Assembly (NCBI RefSeq): GCF_904846525.1
Contig: NZ_CAJHAZ010000003.1
Location: 62,001-126,000 of the forward strand
Direction: 5' to 3'
Length of the DNA: 64,000 nt
From: Psychrobacter sp. 1044
GTDB taxonomy: Bacteria; Pseudomonadota; Gammaproteobacteria; Pseudomonadales; Moraxellaceae
A program made the position numbers and the translations under genes. Numbering within the stretch: the first letter of the stretch is position 1; every line of letters begins with the position of its first letter. Below are positions 41,238 through 52,359 of this stretch, piece after piece. Below the pieces are notes generated by a model. The model was not told where the DNA came from and did not search any database. It saw only the letters and a program-made list of their open reading frames with translations.

Positions 41238-42479
41238 ATGGCTGATATCAAAGCCCCCGTTTTTCCAGAATCAGTTGCCGACGGTACTATCGTTGAGTGG
41301 CATGTCACTGAAGGTCAACAAGTCAATCGTGATGACCTATTGGCTGAAATCGAAACTGATAAAGTCGTATTAGAAGTTGTGGCGCCTGATAACGGCGTTG
41401 TGACCAAAATAGTTAAGCAGGTTGATGATACCGTGTTGTCTGACGAGATCATTGGTCAATTCGAAGCTGGTGCAAGCGCCAGTGCAGATAATGCTCCTGC
41501 GGTAGATCCAGATCAACCAGCAGCGCCAGTACAAGCCAAGCAAGCAGCAGATGGTGGCGAGCCTGTCCAAGCAACAGATAAAAAAGACGAAGCGGACCAT
41601 AAAGATCAAAGCCCAGCGGTTCGTAAAGCAGCGAAAGAGTCTGGCGTAGATCCTAAAGAAGTGGAAGGTAGTGGTCGCGGCGGCCGTGTGACCAAAACAG
41701 ATATGGCTAACCCAACATTGAAAGCAGACAGCAGCATCAAATCTGATAGCGGCCGTCCAGTGGCTGAATCAATGGGTGAGCGTACTGAGAAACGTGTCCC
41801 AATGACACGTCTACGTAAGACAGTCGCCAATCGTCTGCTAGCAGCTTCACAAGAAACGGCGATGCTAACGACGTTTAACGAAGTGAACATGAAGCCATTA
41901 ATGGACATGCGCGCTAAATATAAAGACCAGTTCGAAAAACGTCATGGCGTACGTTTAGGCTTTATGTCATTGTTCGTGAAAGCGGCAACCGAAGCACTTA
42001 AGCGCTTCCCAGCAGTAAACGCGTCACTAGACGGTGATGACATTGTTTATCATGGTTTCTACGATATCGGTGTTGCTGTATCATCTGACCGTGGTTTGGT
42101 TGTTCCAGTACTACGTGATACCGATCGCATGAGCATGGCGGACGTCGAAAGCCGTATTCGTGAGCTTGGTGGCTTGGCTCAAAAAGGTAAACTTGGTCTA
42201 GATGACATGACTGGTGGTACTTTCACTATCTCGAATGGCGGTGTATTTGGCTCATTAATGTCAACACCTATTTTGAACCCACCACAAACAGCTATCCTAG
42301 GTATGCATGCGATCAACGACCGCCCAATGGCTGTTGATGGTAAAGTTGAAATTCTGCCGATGATGTATCTTGCATTGTCTTATGACCATCGTATGATTGA
42401 TGGTAAAGAAGCGGTACAGTTCTTAGTCACTATCAAAGAATTGGTTGAAGATCCAGCCATGTTACTCCTAGACCTGTAA
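41238..42479 (+). CDS. sucB: 2-oxoglutarate dehydrogenase E2 (dihydrolipoyl succinyltransferase)
   Basis: 413 residues from the ATG at 41238, which has AAGGAG upstream; an ATG at 41166 lacks one. Lipoyl domain at residues 2-77 with lipoylated Lys42 in [10 protein letters not shown], an Ala/Pro/Asp linker, an E3/E1-binding domain at about 130-165 ([22 protein letters not shown]) and the catalytic domain with [15 protein letters not shown], containing the active-site His and Asp. Core of the complex with SucA and Lpd. Confidence 0.97.
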   Translation: MADIKAPVFPESVADGTIVEWHVTEGQQVNRDDLLAEIETDKVVLEVVAPDNGVVTKIVKQVDDTVLSDEIIGQFEAGASASADNAPAVDPDQPAAPVQAKQAADGGEPVQATDKKDEADHKDQSPAVRKAAKESGVDPKEVEGSGRGGRVTKTDMANPTLKADSSIKSDSGRPVAESMGERTEKRVPMTRLRKTVANRLLAASQETAMLTTFNEVNMKPLMDMRAKYKDQFEKRHGVRLGFMSLFVKAATEALKRFPAVNASLDGDDIVYHGFYDIGVAVSSDRGLVVPVLRDTDRMSMADVESRIRELGGLAQKGKLGLDDMTGGTFTISNGGVFGSLMSTPILNPPQTAILGMHAINDRPMAVDGKVEILPMMYLALSYDHRMIDGKEAVQFLVTIKELVEDPAMLLLDL

Positions 42480-42485
42480 GCTTTT

Positions 42486-42520
42486 AAGCTTGTATTGGCA
42501 ACCGCTGATACAAGCTTTTT
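42486..42520 (+). terminator. Terminator-like hairpin after sucB
   Basis: Perfect 10-bp stem AAGCTTGTAT (42486-42495) with ATACAAGCTT (42508-42517), followed by T residues to 42520. lpd starts 180 bases later and likely has its own promoter. Confidence 0.75.
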
Positions 42521-42691
42521 AACTTTAGTCTAAACAGTGGTGCTCGTTGTTTATTGATAAATAAGAATGTTTCGCTGATGTGGTGTATTTACCGTAAAGT
42601 GAAAAAATTTGAACCAAAATATGGCTTATTTATTAACGAGACAATCCTCAGTTTAAACGATATTTACAATTAGAACGATAATTAGAAATAG

Positions 42692-44155
<1,464 letters not shown>

Positions 44156-44311
44156 GTCGTTAGTTTGATCAGTACCAACTTATAACCTGATCGCGATGGG
44201 GTCGTTATGGTTTCCATCACGATCATAAGTGCGCCATATGCTTGTCGAATATGTATATACGCGCACTTGTTTTCACTTTTTATTAATTGTAAAAAATAAA
44301 GGATACAATCA

Positions 44312-45478
44312 ATGAATTTACATGAGTATCAAGCAAAAGAGCTATTAAAAAGCTATGGTTTGCCGATTCAAGAAGGCATTATTGCCTATAACGGCGACGA
44401 AGCTGCTGCTGCTTTTGATAAAACGCCAACAGACATTGCGGTTATTAAAGCGCAAGTACATGCTGGTGGTCGCGGTAAAGCGGGTGGCGTAAAGCTGGTT
44501 AAAACTCGTGAAGAAGCCAAGCAAGTTGCTGAAGAGCTAATCGGTACCAATTTGGTTACTTTCCAAACTGACGCTGATGGCCAACCAGTTAACTTCGTAT
44601 TGGTTGCAGAAGATATGTATCCAGTACAAACTGAGCTATATCTTGGTGCAGTCGTTGATCGTTCTACGCGTCGCGTAACGTTCATGGCATCAACCGAAGG
44701 CGGCGTTGATATCGAAGAAGTCGCTAACGAAACCCCAGAAAAAATCTTTAAAGTAAACGTTGATCCTTTAGTTGGTTTGATGCCTTTCCAAGCACGTGAT
44801 GTGGCATTCAAACTAGGTTTAGAAGGCAAGCAAATCAATCAATTCGTTAAATTGATGACAGGCGCTTATCAAGCATTCATCGATAACGATTTTGCCTTGT
44901 TAGAAATCAACCCTCTAGCCGTTCGTGAAAATGGCGAAATCGTTTGTGTTGATGGCAAAATTGGTATTGATTCAAACGCATTGTATCGTCTGCCTAAAAT
45001 CGCAGCACTACAAGACAAGTCACAAGAAAATGAGCGTGAGCTTAAAGCGGCTGAGTTTGACCTAAACTATGTTGCCCTCGAAGGTAACATCGGTTGTATG
45101 GTTAACGGTGCTGGTCTTGCTATGGCGACCATGGATATCATCAAATTGTACGGCGGCAAGCCTGCTAACTTCTTGGACGTTGGCGGCGGCGCAACTAAAG
45201 ATCGCGTTGTTGAAGCATTCAAGATCATTCTTGAAGACAGCAGCGTTGAAGGTGTTCTAATCAACATCTTCGGTGGTATTGTACGTTGTGACATGATTGC
45301 AGAAGCGATTATCGCTGCTATCAAAGAAGTTGACGTAAAAGTACCTGTTGTTGTCCGTCTAGAGGGTAACAACGCTGAAAAAGGCGCGCAAATCCTAGAA
45401 GAATCTGGTCTGAAATTGATTTCTGCCCAAGGTCTATCAGATGCGGCTCAAAAAATTGTCGATGCTGTTAAAGCTTAA
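44312..45478 (+). CDS. sucC: Succinyl-CoA ligase (ADP-forming) beta subunit
   Basis: 388 residues, exactly the usual size. ATP-grasp domain at the N terminus ([36 protein letters not shown]), and the CoA-ligase domain with [13 protein letters not shown] and [14 protein letters not shown]. Forms the heterotetramer with SucD that converts succinyl-CoA to succinate with ATP formation. AAGGA before the ATG; sucD follows after 152 bases. Confidence 0.97.
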   Translation: MNLHEYQAKELLKSYGLPIQEGIIAYNGDEAAAAFDKTPTDIAVIKAQVHAGGRGKAGGVKLVKTREEAKQVAEELIGTNLVTFQTDADGQPVNFVLVAEDMYPVQTELYLGAVVDRSTRRVTFMASTEGGVDIEEVANETPEKIFKVNVDPLVGLMPFQARDVAFKLGLEGKQINQFVKLMTGAYQAFIDNDFALLEINPLAVRENGEIVCVDGKIGIDSNALYRLPKIAALQDKSQENERELKAAEFDLNYVALEGNIGCMVNGAGLAMATMDIIKLYGGKPANFLDVGGGATKDRVVEAFKIILEDSSVEGVLINIFGGIVRCDMIAEAIIAAIKEVDVKVPVVVRLEGNNAEKGAQILEESGLKLISAQGLSDAAQKIVDAVKA

Positions 45479-45630
45479 TATATTTGAGGCATAGTCCTCT
45501 AAATATACGTGCTTAAACATAGTAGTCAACGCGTAATAGCAGCTTGTTGGTATAAATTTACCATTAATATTTAATGGATAACATATCATCAAGTGGCTAT
45601 TGCAAGACAACCGAATACAAGGAATAAATA

Positions 45631-46506
45631 ATGAGTGTATTAATCGATAAAGATACCAAAGTATTGGTACAAGGTTTCACTGGTAAAAATGGTACGTTTC
45701 ACTCTGAACAAGCGATTGAATACGGTACTAAAGTTGTCGGCGGCGTAACCCCAGGTAAAGGCGGTCAAACGCATTTAGGCCTACCAGTATTCAACACGAT
45801 GGCAGAAGCTATGGAAGCGACCCAAGCTGACGCTTCTGTTATCTATGTACCAGCACCATTCGTACTAGATTCTATCGTTGAAGCGGTAGATGCTGGTGTT
45901 AAATTGATTATCGTTATTACTGAAGGCGTGCCTACTTTAGACATGCTAAAAGCAAAACGTTATATCGAAGAAGCTGAAGGCGTACGCATGATTGGTCCTA
46001 ACTGCCCAGGTGTTATCACGCCAGGTCAGTGCAAAATTGGTATCATGCCAGGTCATATCCATTTGCCAGGTAAAGTGGGTATCATCTCACGCTCTGGTAC
46101 ATTGACTTATGAAGCGGTTGCTCAGACCACTAAGCTTGGTTTTGGTCAGTCAACTTGTATCGGTATCGGTGGTGATCCTATCCCTGGTATGAACCAAATT
46201 GATGCGTTGAAACTGTTCCAAGAAGATCCACAAACTGAAGCGATCATCTTAATCGGTGAGATCGGTGGTACTGCTGAAGAAGAAGCAGCCGCTTATATCA
46301 AAGACCATGTGACTAAACCAGTGGTTGGTTATATCGCTGGTGTTACCGCTCCAGAAGGTAAGCGTATGGGTCATGCTGGCGCTATCATCTCAGGCGGTCA
46401 AGGTACTGCTGAAGAGAAATTCAAAGCGTTTGAAGATGCTGGTATCGCGTATACACGTGACCCATCTAAGCTTGGCGAGAAATTGAAAGAAGTTACTGGT
46501 TGGTAA
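45631..46506 (+). CDS. sucD: Succinyl-CoA ligase (ADP-forming) alpha subunit
   Basis: 291 residues. CoA-binding Rossmann domain ([35 protein letters not shown] read in parts), [22 protein letters not shown], and the phosphohistidine in [11 protein letters not shown] near residue 247. AAGGA before the ATG. Last gene of the suc block; a terminator lies 50 bases after its stop. Confidence 0.97.
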   Translation: MSVLIDKDTKVLVQGFTGKNGTFHSEQAIEYGTKVVGGVTPGKGGQTHLGLPVFNTMAEAMEATQADASVIYVPAPFVLDSIVEAVDAGVKLIIVITEGVPTLDMLKAKRYIEEAEGVRMIGPNCPGVITPGQCKIGIMPGHIHLPGKVGIISRSGTLTYEAVAQTTKLGFGQSTCIGIGGDPIPGMNQIDALKLFQEDPQTEAIILIGEIGGTAEEEAAAYIKDHVTKPVVGYIAGVTAPEGKRMGHAGAIISGGQGTAEEKFKAFEDAGIAYTRDPSKLGEKLKEVTGW

Positions 46507-46557
46507 GATAGGCATAAGTCTACAGTTTAACTACCAAAACTGCATTGAAATATCGAG

Positions 46558-46588
46558 AAGACACCCCTACAATGGGGTGTCTTTTTTT
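46558..46588 (+). terminator. Terminator of sucCD
   Basis: Perfect 10-bp stem AAGACACCCC (46558-46567) with GGGGTGTCTT (46574-46583), loop TACAAT, followed by a T run. It lies only 17 bases before the galE copy 1 start codon. Confidence 0.93.
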
Positions 46589-46603
46589 GTCTCGAAAATA
46601 AAT

Positions 46604-47630
46604 TTATGAAAAATAAGATACTAGTTACGGGCGGTGCGGGTTATATTGGCACACACACCTGTATCGCACTGCATGAAGCTGGGTATGAGATTGTGGTTTA
46701 TGATAATTTATCTAATAGTAGCCGTGAAGCCATCAATCGTGTCTCTACTCTCATTGGTCAGCCGATTGAGTTTATCGAAGGCGATATTCGTGATGCTGAG
46801 TCACTTAAACAAGTGTTTCTATCTCATCATTTCTTCGGCGTGATTCACTTTGCAGGTCTAAAAGCGGTTGGTGAATCCGTTGCCAAGCCGCTGATGTATT
46901 ATAACAATAATGTCAGTGGCACCATTACTTTACTAGAGATTATGGCTAAATTTAATGTCAAAAACCTAGTGTTTTCTTCATCTGCCACTGTCTATGGTGA
47001 TCCCGAATCGCTGCCTATTGACGAGAATTCACCGCGTTCTTGTACAAACCCTTATGGACAAAGTAAACTGACGGTCGAGCATATCTTAGAAGATCTCGCT
47101 GTATCCGACGACAGTTGGAACCTGATACCTCTTAGATACTTTAATCCAGTAGGGGCGCATCCATCAGGGCAGATTGGCGAAGACCCTAATGATATCCCAA
47201 ATAATTTGATGCCTTATATCTCGCAAGTCGCTGTTGGTAAGCTTGCTAAACTTAATATTTTTGGTAATGACTATCAAACTATTGATGGTACTGGCGTGCG
47301 TGATTTTATCCATGTTACTGATTTGGCGCAAGGTCATGTCGCTGCGTTAAATTATTTAGAGCGACAAGTGGCACCAGTAGGATTTTTACCGATTAATTTA
47401 GGCACTGGTAAAGGTACTTCTGTATTAGAGTTAGTAACGGCATTTTCTAAAGTTTCTGGACAACCAATTCCTTATCAATTCGCAGACCGCCGCGCAGGTG
47501 ACATTGCCAGTTGCTATGCCAGTGCTGATAAAGCGAAAAACCTGTTAGAGTGGCAAGCAAAATTATCAATTACTGAGATGTGCCAAGATAGCTGGCGTTG
47601 GCAAAGTATGAATCCGAATGGCTATACTGT
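46604..47630 (+). repeat. Direct repeat, galE copy 1 side
   Basis: 1027 bases reading identically to 57414-58440 (offset 10810). Identity begins two bases before the ATG and ends five codons (counting stop) before the end of copy 1. Confidence 0.95.
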
Positions 47631-47643
47631 TAAAGACATTTAA
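46606..47643 (+). CDS. galE: UDP-glucose 4-epimerase, copy 1
   Basis: 345 residues. Short-chain dehydrogenase fold: NAD motif GGAGYIGTHT, catalytic Ser/Tyr/Lys in SSSATVYGD and NPYGQSKLTVE, and the substrate segment RYFNPVGAHPSGQIGEDP. Interconverts UDP-glucose and UDP-galactose (possibly the N-acetyl sugars). It is identical to copy 2 at 57416 except for the last residues (VKDI against VT). It lies directly behind the sucD terminator with no evident promoter or Shine-Dalgarno, and heads the AT-rich glycan island. Confidence 0.95.
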   Translation: MKNKILVTGGAGYIGTHTCIALHEAGYEIVVYDNLSNSSREAINRVSTLIGQPIEFIEGDIRDAESLKQVFLSHHFFGVIHFAGLKAVGESVAKPLMYYNNNVSGTITLLEIMAKFNVKNLVFSSSATVYGDPESLPIDENSPRSCTNPYGQSKLTVEHILEDLAVSDDSWNLIPLRYFNPVGAHPSGQIGEDPNDIPNNLMPYISQVAVGKLAKLNIFGNDYQTIDGTGVRDFIHVTDLAQGHVAALNYLERQVAPVGFLPINLGTGKGTSVLELVTAFSKVSGQPIPYQFADRRAGDIASCYASADKAKNLLEWQAKLSITEMCQDSWRWQSMNPNGYTVKDI

Positions 47644-47753
47644 GCTAAACTTGCAAAGCTTAATAAATAAAATATAGTTTTTATTGTATTCTATCATTGA
47701 TGGCTTAAGTTATTTGACTTTTAAAATGAATGATTAATTAAAGAGAGAGTTTC

Positions 47754-49730
47754 GTGGAAAATATCTTTATCTATGCGGGAAGTAGGTCTGCTAAACTTGC
47801 AGATTATATATTAATAAAAAATCCTAAATGGTTTCCAAATCAGGTTAAATATAATATTGCTATAGGTAGGGCGATAAAGACTAACTGGGGGAGAAAGAGT
47901 ATCAATCTTCTAGCTAAACAAATTGAAGAAAAAGGAGATCAGAATACTGATATAAATAGAGAACTAGGGAAGATTTTAAAAAAATATGATACTGGTATTA
48001 ATTTACTAGACAGCAAACTAGATATTGTTGATAACAACTCAGTCATTAGTTTGTTCAAGATTCCAGAAATCATAAAGTCAAATAAAGTGTTTAATAGGCT
48101 TCAAGAAGGAAAAATGGATTTTTATCAAATATCTTCCATTTTTAGCAGTGAGAATATAGAGGTAACAGATGAGTTTTTGGATGCGTGGCTAAGTAAATGT
48201 ACGAAGGAAAATAAAGCATATTTGATAAATGTTATTATTTATTTAGAAGAGGCTGTAAAATATAGCGACGCAAACTATTTGCTCTTAAGATTGTCTCAAG
48301 CTTATACCTTGAATATGAAATTAGGTCAGTCAAGGGACAGTTATTTCAAGTATGCATTGTTTTATAAGACAACTCCTTCTATAAATTATGTAATAGGAAA
48401 TAACAATAAATTATTTATTAATAAGCTTTTTCAAAGAAGTGATAACCTCGTAGCGCATCCATTATTAGATAATAAGGTGGCTGCCAGATTTTTTGATAAT
48501 CATTCTGAATTTATTGATAGTTATTATACTGATACTTGGAAAGAAGCTCTGAGTATAGATCATGAATTAAGAAAAGTTTTCAAAGAAAATACGGAAATAA
48601 AAGAATTTAGTTTGAATAAAAAAATACTTTTTGTTACAGATTCTAACTGGAATTTTTTAACTACGTTGATTTCAGAGGTTGAACTCTTACATCATAATAT
48701 TGACGTTTACGATTATTCTTCTTTTTCAAAAATTATGAAAAAGCAAGATAAAAATATTTATTCTAAAGTTTTATATTCTCCCCTATCTACTACCATGGAA
48801 GAGCACGAAATAAACAGGGATAACTTCAAGAAATTAGACCCAGTTTTTTTTGAAAAACTAGAAAATGCTGATATTGTCTTTTGTGAATGGGGTAATGAGA
48901 CAGCTGTATTCCTATCTAAGTTTGCACCTCCAAACGCAAAGATAGTTGTTAGAGTGCATAGTTATGAAGTGTTCACTTTTTGGCATTTGTTTATAAATCT
49001 AGGTGGAGTTGATGGTTTTATTTTTGTTGCCCCTCATATTAAAGATATTTTTCTAAAAAATGCATCTTCTATTCATTATAATCGTGAAATGAGTAATTAT
49101 ATTGAAGTATTTCCTAACGTCAAAGATTATTCATCTATTACAATAGATAAAAATGAAGGAGCTGATTTTACTTTAGGTCTTGCCGGTTTTAATAAAATCA
49201 ATAAGGGTCTAATTAAAGCATTAGAGATATTTCAAAAGCTATATGCCGAAGATAATAGATGGAGGCTAAGGTTAGCAGGAGATCATTTTGTAACTAACTC
49301 ATTGGATTATGGATATTGGAAGAATATATGTGAACCTTATATCTTGAATAATAACTTGCAAGAGGTAATTATATTCGATGGTTATCAAAATATCCCTAAC
49401 TGGCTAAAAGGTATTGGCTTTATACTATCTGTAAGTAATAGGGAGGGTACGCACGAAGCTTTGGTAGAAGGTGTATCGTCAGGATCTATTCCTTTAGTGG
49501 TAGATTGGGAAATGGTTAAAAATTTTGGAGGTGTAAGTAAATTATACCCATTCCTTAAAGATTATATATTTGAAGATATAAGAGGTTCGGATTTAATAGA
49601 TACTAAAAATTTACATCGTCATTATAGCGTAGAGAGAATAAAGCTAAGTCAAAAAATGCAATCAATGCATAATCCTAAAAAAATATCTAAAGATATTTAT
49701 GAATTCATGGGAAACGTTTATGAAGCCTAA
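47754..49730 (+). CDS. Large glycosyltransferase (GT4-like C-terminal half)
   Basis: 658 residues; GTG start with AGAGAG upstream. Residues 1-290 are not recognised: hydrophilic, Lys/Asn/Ile-rich, helical in appearance. From about residue 290 (KKILFVTDSNWNFLTTLISEVELL) a GT-B fold glycosyltransferase follows: acceptor domain to about 460, then donor domain with LGLAGFNKINKGLIKALEIF, and the EX7E-like NREGTHEALVEGVSSGSIPLV near residue 560. Cytosolic, predicted to add a sugar to a surface glycan. Base composition is clearly more AT-rich than flanking genes. Its stop overlaps the next gene. Confidence 0.75.
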   Translation: MENIFIYAGSRSAKLADYILIKNPKWFPNQVKYNIAIGRAIKTNWGRKSINLLAKQIEEKGDQNTDINRELGKILKKYDTGINLLDSKLDIVDNNSVISLFKIPEIIKSNKVFNRLQEGKMDFYQISSIFSSENIEVTDEFLDAWLSKCTKENKAYLINVIIYLEEAVKYSDANYLLLRLSQAYTLNMKLGQSRDSYFKYALFYKTTPSINYVIGNNNKLFINKLFQRSDNLVAHPLLDNKVAARFFDNHSEFIDSYYTDTWKEALSIDHELRKVFKENTEIKEFSLNKKILFVTDSNWNFLTTLISEVELLHHNIDVYDYSSFSKIMKKQDKNIYSKVLYSPLSTTMEEHEINRDNFKKLDPVFFEKLENADIVFCEWGNETAVFLSKFAPPNAKIVVRVHSYEVFTFWHLFINLGGVDGFIFVAPHIKDIFLKNASSIHYNREMSNYIEVFPNVKDYSSITIDKNEGADFTLGLAGFNKINKGLIKALEIFQKLYAEDNRWRLRLAGDHFVTNSLDYGYWKNICEPYILNNNLQEVIIFDGYQNIPNWLKGIGFILSVSNREGTHEALVEGVSSGSIPLVVDWEMVKNFGGVSKLYPFLKDYIFEDIRGSDLIDTKNLHRHYSVERIKLSQKMQSMHNPKKISKDIYEFMGNVYEA

Positions 49731-50748
49731 AATATTTACCTTATTAGGTAATAATACAACGTTAAATACTACTGGTGGGGATAAAATTAATGAAATAAGA
49801 TTTTATACAGCACTTAGTAAGCATTTTGAAGTTTACTATAATGGGCAATTATTTGACCCTTATGCAATAGATTACGGAATTAAAGATCTTCCAATCCAAA
49901 TACCGGAAGATAACTATGATGTTTACTATGTTAGAGCAAATAATAGAATTCTTTATAATTGCCCAAGACCCAAAGTTGCTATGGGTATACCTTATAGCAG
50001 TTGGTTATATCATCATGTAGATGCAGTTATAACCACGACGGAAAGTTGGAAGCAGGCTATACTAAACTATAATAATTCTACTTACTATAGAGAGCTAGTC
50101 GGAGACTGGTATGGAAACAGTGAAAAAATAATTGTTCCAAAAAAAGTTATAAATATACGTCAAACTATTGATTCTAATTTCATGGAAAAAATTGATGCAA
50201 ATACCCTGATGAGAAATAGAATATCATTCGGCCTGAAGCCAACATTTGGTTTTTTCGGTAGCTTGGCAATGCAAATATTCCCAAATTTGGCTATCAAAGC
50301 TTTGCAAAGAATGATTAATAATGGTTATGACATTAATATTATAGCAGCAGGTAAGAAATATTCAAATACGATAGTTCCTAACAAAGTTAAATACTTAGGA
50401 TATCTACCCTATGAAAGCATACCTGATTATATACAAACTTGTACATGTCTTATCGCCAATGAAGGTGTTGAAACTGAGTATCTTGGCTCTGGAAAGGTCT
50501 TAGACGCGATCGCTGCTGGTATTCCAATTTTGTCTTATAGAAGTGCAGTTAGAGAAGAACAGTTAGGGAAAGATTATTTAGGGTTTTATAGCTCAGAAGA
50601 AGAAGCTTATTTTATTGCTAAATTTATATTAGAAAATTCTTTTTTTAGAAAAAAAATAGTAGATCAACTCAAGCTTCGATATGAAATGTTTTCAACCGAA
50701 AGTCAGGGAGATTATCTTTATAAGCAGTTTTCCGACTTAATTATATAA
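49720..50748 (+). CDS. Glycosyltransferase (GT-B family, group 1-like)
   Basis: 342 residues from the ATG at 49720, which overlaps the preceding stop by 11 bases; an ATG at 49699 is an alternative. N-terminal IFTLLGNNTTLNTTGGDKINEIRFYTAL resembles a GT-B acceptor domain; the donor domain shows FGFFGSLAMQIFPNLAIKAL, VKYLGYLPYESIPDYIQ and LGSGKVLDAIAAGIPILSYRS, the last being the usual nucleotide-sugar contact. Probably acts with the preceding transferase on the same glycan. AT-rich; specificity unknown. Confidence 0.75.
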   Translation: MKPKIFTLLGNNTTLNTTGGDKINEIRFYTALSKHFEVYYNGQLFDPYAIDYGIKDLPIQIPEDNYDVYYVRANNRILYNCPRPKVAMGIPYSSWLYHHVDAVITTTESWKQAILNYNNSTYYRELVGDWYGNSEKIIVPKKVINIRQTIDSNFMEKIDANTLMRNRISFGLKPTFGFFGSLAMQIFPNLAIKALQRMINNGYDINIIAAGKKYSNTIVPNKVKYLGYLPYESIPDYIQTCTCLIANEGVETEYLGSGKVLDAIAAGIPILSYRSAVREEQLGKDYLGFYSSEEEAYFIAKFILENSFFRKKIVDQLKLRYEMFSTESQGDYLYKQFSDLII

Positions 50749-50858
50749 TTTTGGAATTCTCAACCTACATAATTTAACAGTAATAAATAGTTTATCAATT
50801 TTTTATAAATAAATTTATATCATGTTTTATTAACTAATTTTTTTACAGGCGATTTTTT

Positions 50859-51776
50859 ATGAAAAGAAAATTTGCAATGATTGGTGCCGCAGGCTACATA
50901 GCACCACGTCACATGAAAGCGATCAAAGAGCTTGGGGGCACTCTAATTGCTGCCTATGATAAGTCGGACTCAGTGGGCGTTATCGATAGTATTTCACCTG
51001 AATCTGAGTTTTTTACAGAATTCGAGCGTTTTTCTCACTATATATATCAGCTACAAAAGAATGAGGATACTAGAGTAGATTATATATCTATATGTTCTCC
51101 TAATTATTTGCATTTATCTCATATTACTCTTGCCCTGAGAATGGGTTGTGATGTTATATGTGAGAAACCTTTAGTATTGAGTGTAGATGATTTAAAAGAG
51201 ATACAATTGGTAGAAAATGAGACTGGGAAACGTCTCTATAATATCCTTCAATTACGTTTACATGATGCTGTTATTTCTTTAAAATCTAAAATTGATCAAG
51301 AACTTTTGGAAAATCCTGAGAAACGGTATGATTGTGACATTCAATATATTACCTCTCGCGGAAAATGGTATCAAGAGAGCTGGAAAGGGGACATAAATAA
51401 ATCGGGCGGTATAGCGACAAATATAGGTGTACATTTCTTTGATCTTCTCTACCACTTATTTGGTGAGCCAATTATTAATGATAATGATTTTCAAGGTTCG
51501 CATTCTTCAAAAGGTAAGTTGAAATTTAAAAATGCGAATGTAAACTGGTTTCTATCGGTCAATTCAGATGATTTGCCTGAAGAAGTTAAAGGTAAGCAGC
51601 CAACTTTCCGTGCAATAAAAATTGGTGATGAGTTAGTAGAGTTCTCCAAAGGTTTCACTGATTTACATACAATAAGTTATAAAGAAATACTTGAAGGAAG
51701 AGGTTTTGGTGCACAAGAAGCCGTTTGTTGTATTGAAATGACAGAATCAATTAGAAATCAGTCAATGGTTTCTTAA
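50859..51776 (+). CDS. wbpB: UDP-N-acetyl-2-amino-2-deoxyglucuronate dehydrogenase (WbpB/WlbA-like)
   Basis: 305 residues. Gfo/Idh/MocA oxidoreductase: NAD motif MIGAAGYIAPRHMKAIKE, the SPNYLHLSHITLAL and CEKPLVLS segments carrying the catalytic lysine, and GGIATNIGVHFFDLLYHLFG. This form matches WbpB/WlbA, which oxidises C3 of UDP-GlcNAcA to the 3-keto sugar used by the WbpE-type aminotransferase. The acyltransferase and aminotransferase genes follow directly, supporting the assignment. Confidence 0.88.
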   Translation: MKRKFAMIGAAGYIAPRHMKAIKELGGTLIAAYDKSDSVGVIDSISPESEFFTEFERFSHYIYQLQKNEDTRVDYISICSPNYLHLSHITLALRMGCDVICEKPLVLSVDDLKEIQLVENETGKRLYNILQLRLHDAVISLKSKIDQELLENPEKRYDCDIQYITSRGKWYQESWKGDINKSGGIATNIGVHFFDLLYHLFGEPIINDNDFQGSHSSKGKLKFKNANVNWFLSVNSDDLPEEVKGKQPTFRAIKIGDELVEFSKGFTDLHTISYKEILEGRGFGAQEAVCCIEMTESIRNQSMVS

Positions 51777-51795
51777 ATAAGCTATAGGCATACTT

Positions 51796-52359
51796 ATGAG
51801 CAATAAAATTCATCCCTCTGCTGTTATTAATGAAAACGTTATCTTAGGTGATAATGTATATATAGGCCCAAACTGTACTATCGGTTTCCCCGCTGAGTAC
51901 AAAGAAGGGTTCGGTAAAAGTGTAGGTTATACTGTTAAGGTTGAAGATAATGTTGTTCTTACTGGTAATGTTACTATAGATGCAGGCTCTCGTAGAGATA
52001 CTGTAATTGGGGAGGGCAGCTTTTTAATGAAAGCTGCTTATATAGCTCATGACGTAGTAATTGGCAAACGGTCTATAATCTCTGCGCATACTTGCTTAGG
52101 TGGGCACGTAGAAGTCGGAGACTTCGTTAATATAGGGATGGGTGCTATTGTACACCCTCGGCAGCGGATTGGTTCTCATGCCATGATTGGTATGGGAACG
52201 GTAGTAACGAAGAAGGCCAGAATCTTACCAGGCCGTATTTATGCAGGGAACCCATCTAAAGAAATAGGTATAAATAAGATAGGTTTAGAGCGAAATGAAA
52301 TTAATGATTTAAAGCTTAGACAGCTAATTGATGACTTCGAGAGTAATAATGGAAATTAA
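51796..52359 (+). CDS. Hexapeptide-repeat N-acyltransferase for the 3-amino sugar
   Basis: 187 residues, dominated by left-handed beta-helix hexapeptides (IHPSAVINENVILGDNVYIGPN and on to about residue 165). It sits where WbpD/WlbB, the UDP-3-amino-uronate N-acetyltransferase, is expected, but looks more like an LpxA-type acyltransferase: a lone-histidine AYIAHDVVIG segment and ISAHTCLGGHVEVGDFVNIGMGAIVHPRQRIG. It may therefore add a longer acyl chain. It overlaps the aminotransferase gene by 11 bases. Confidence 0.75.
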   Translation: MSNKIHPSAVINENVILGDNVYIGPNCTIGFPAEYKEGFGKSVGYTVKVEDNVVLTGNVTIDAGSRRDTVIGEGSFLMKAAYIAHDVVIGKRSIISAHTCLGGHVEVGDFVNIGMGAIVHPRQRIGSHAMIGMGTVVTKKARILPGRIYAGNPSKEIGINKIGLERNEINDLKLRQLIDDFESNNGN

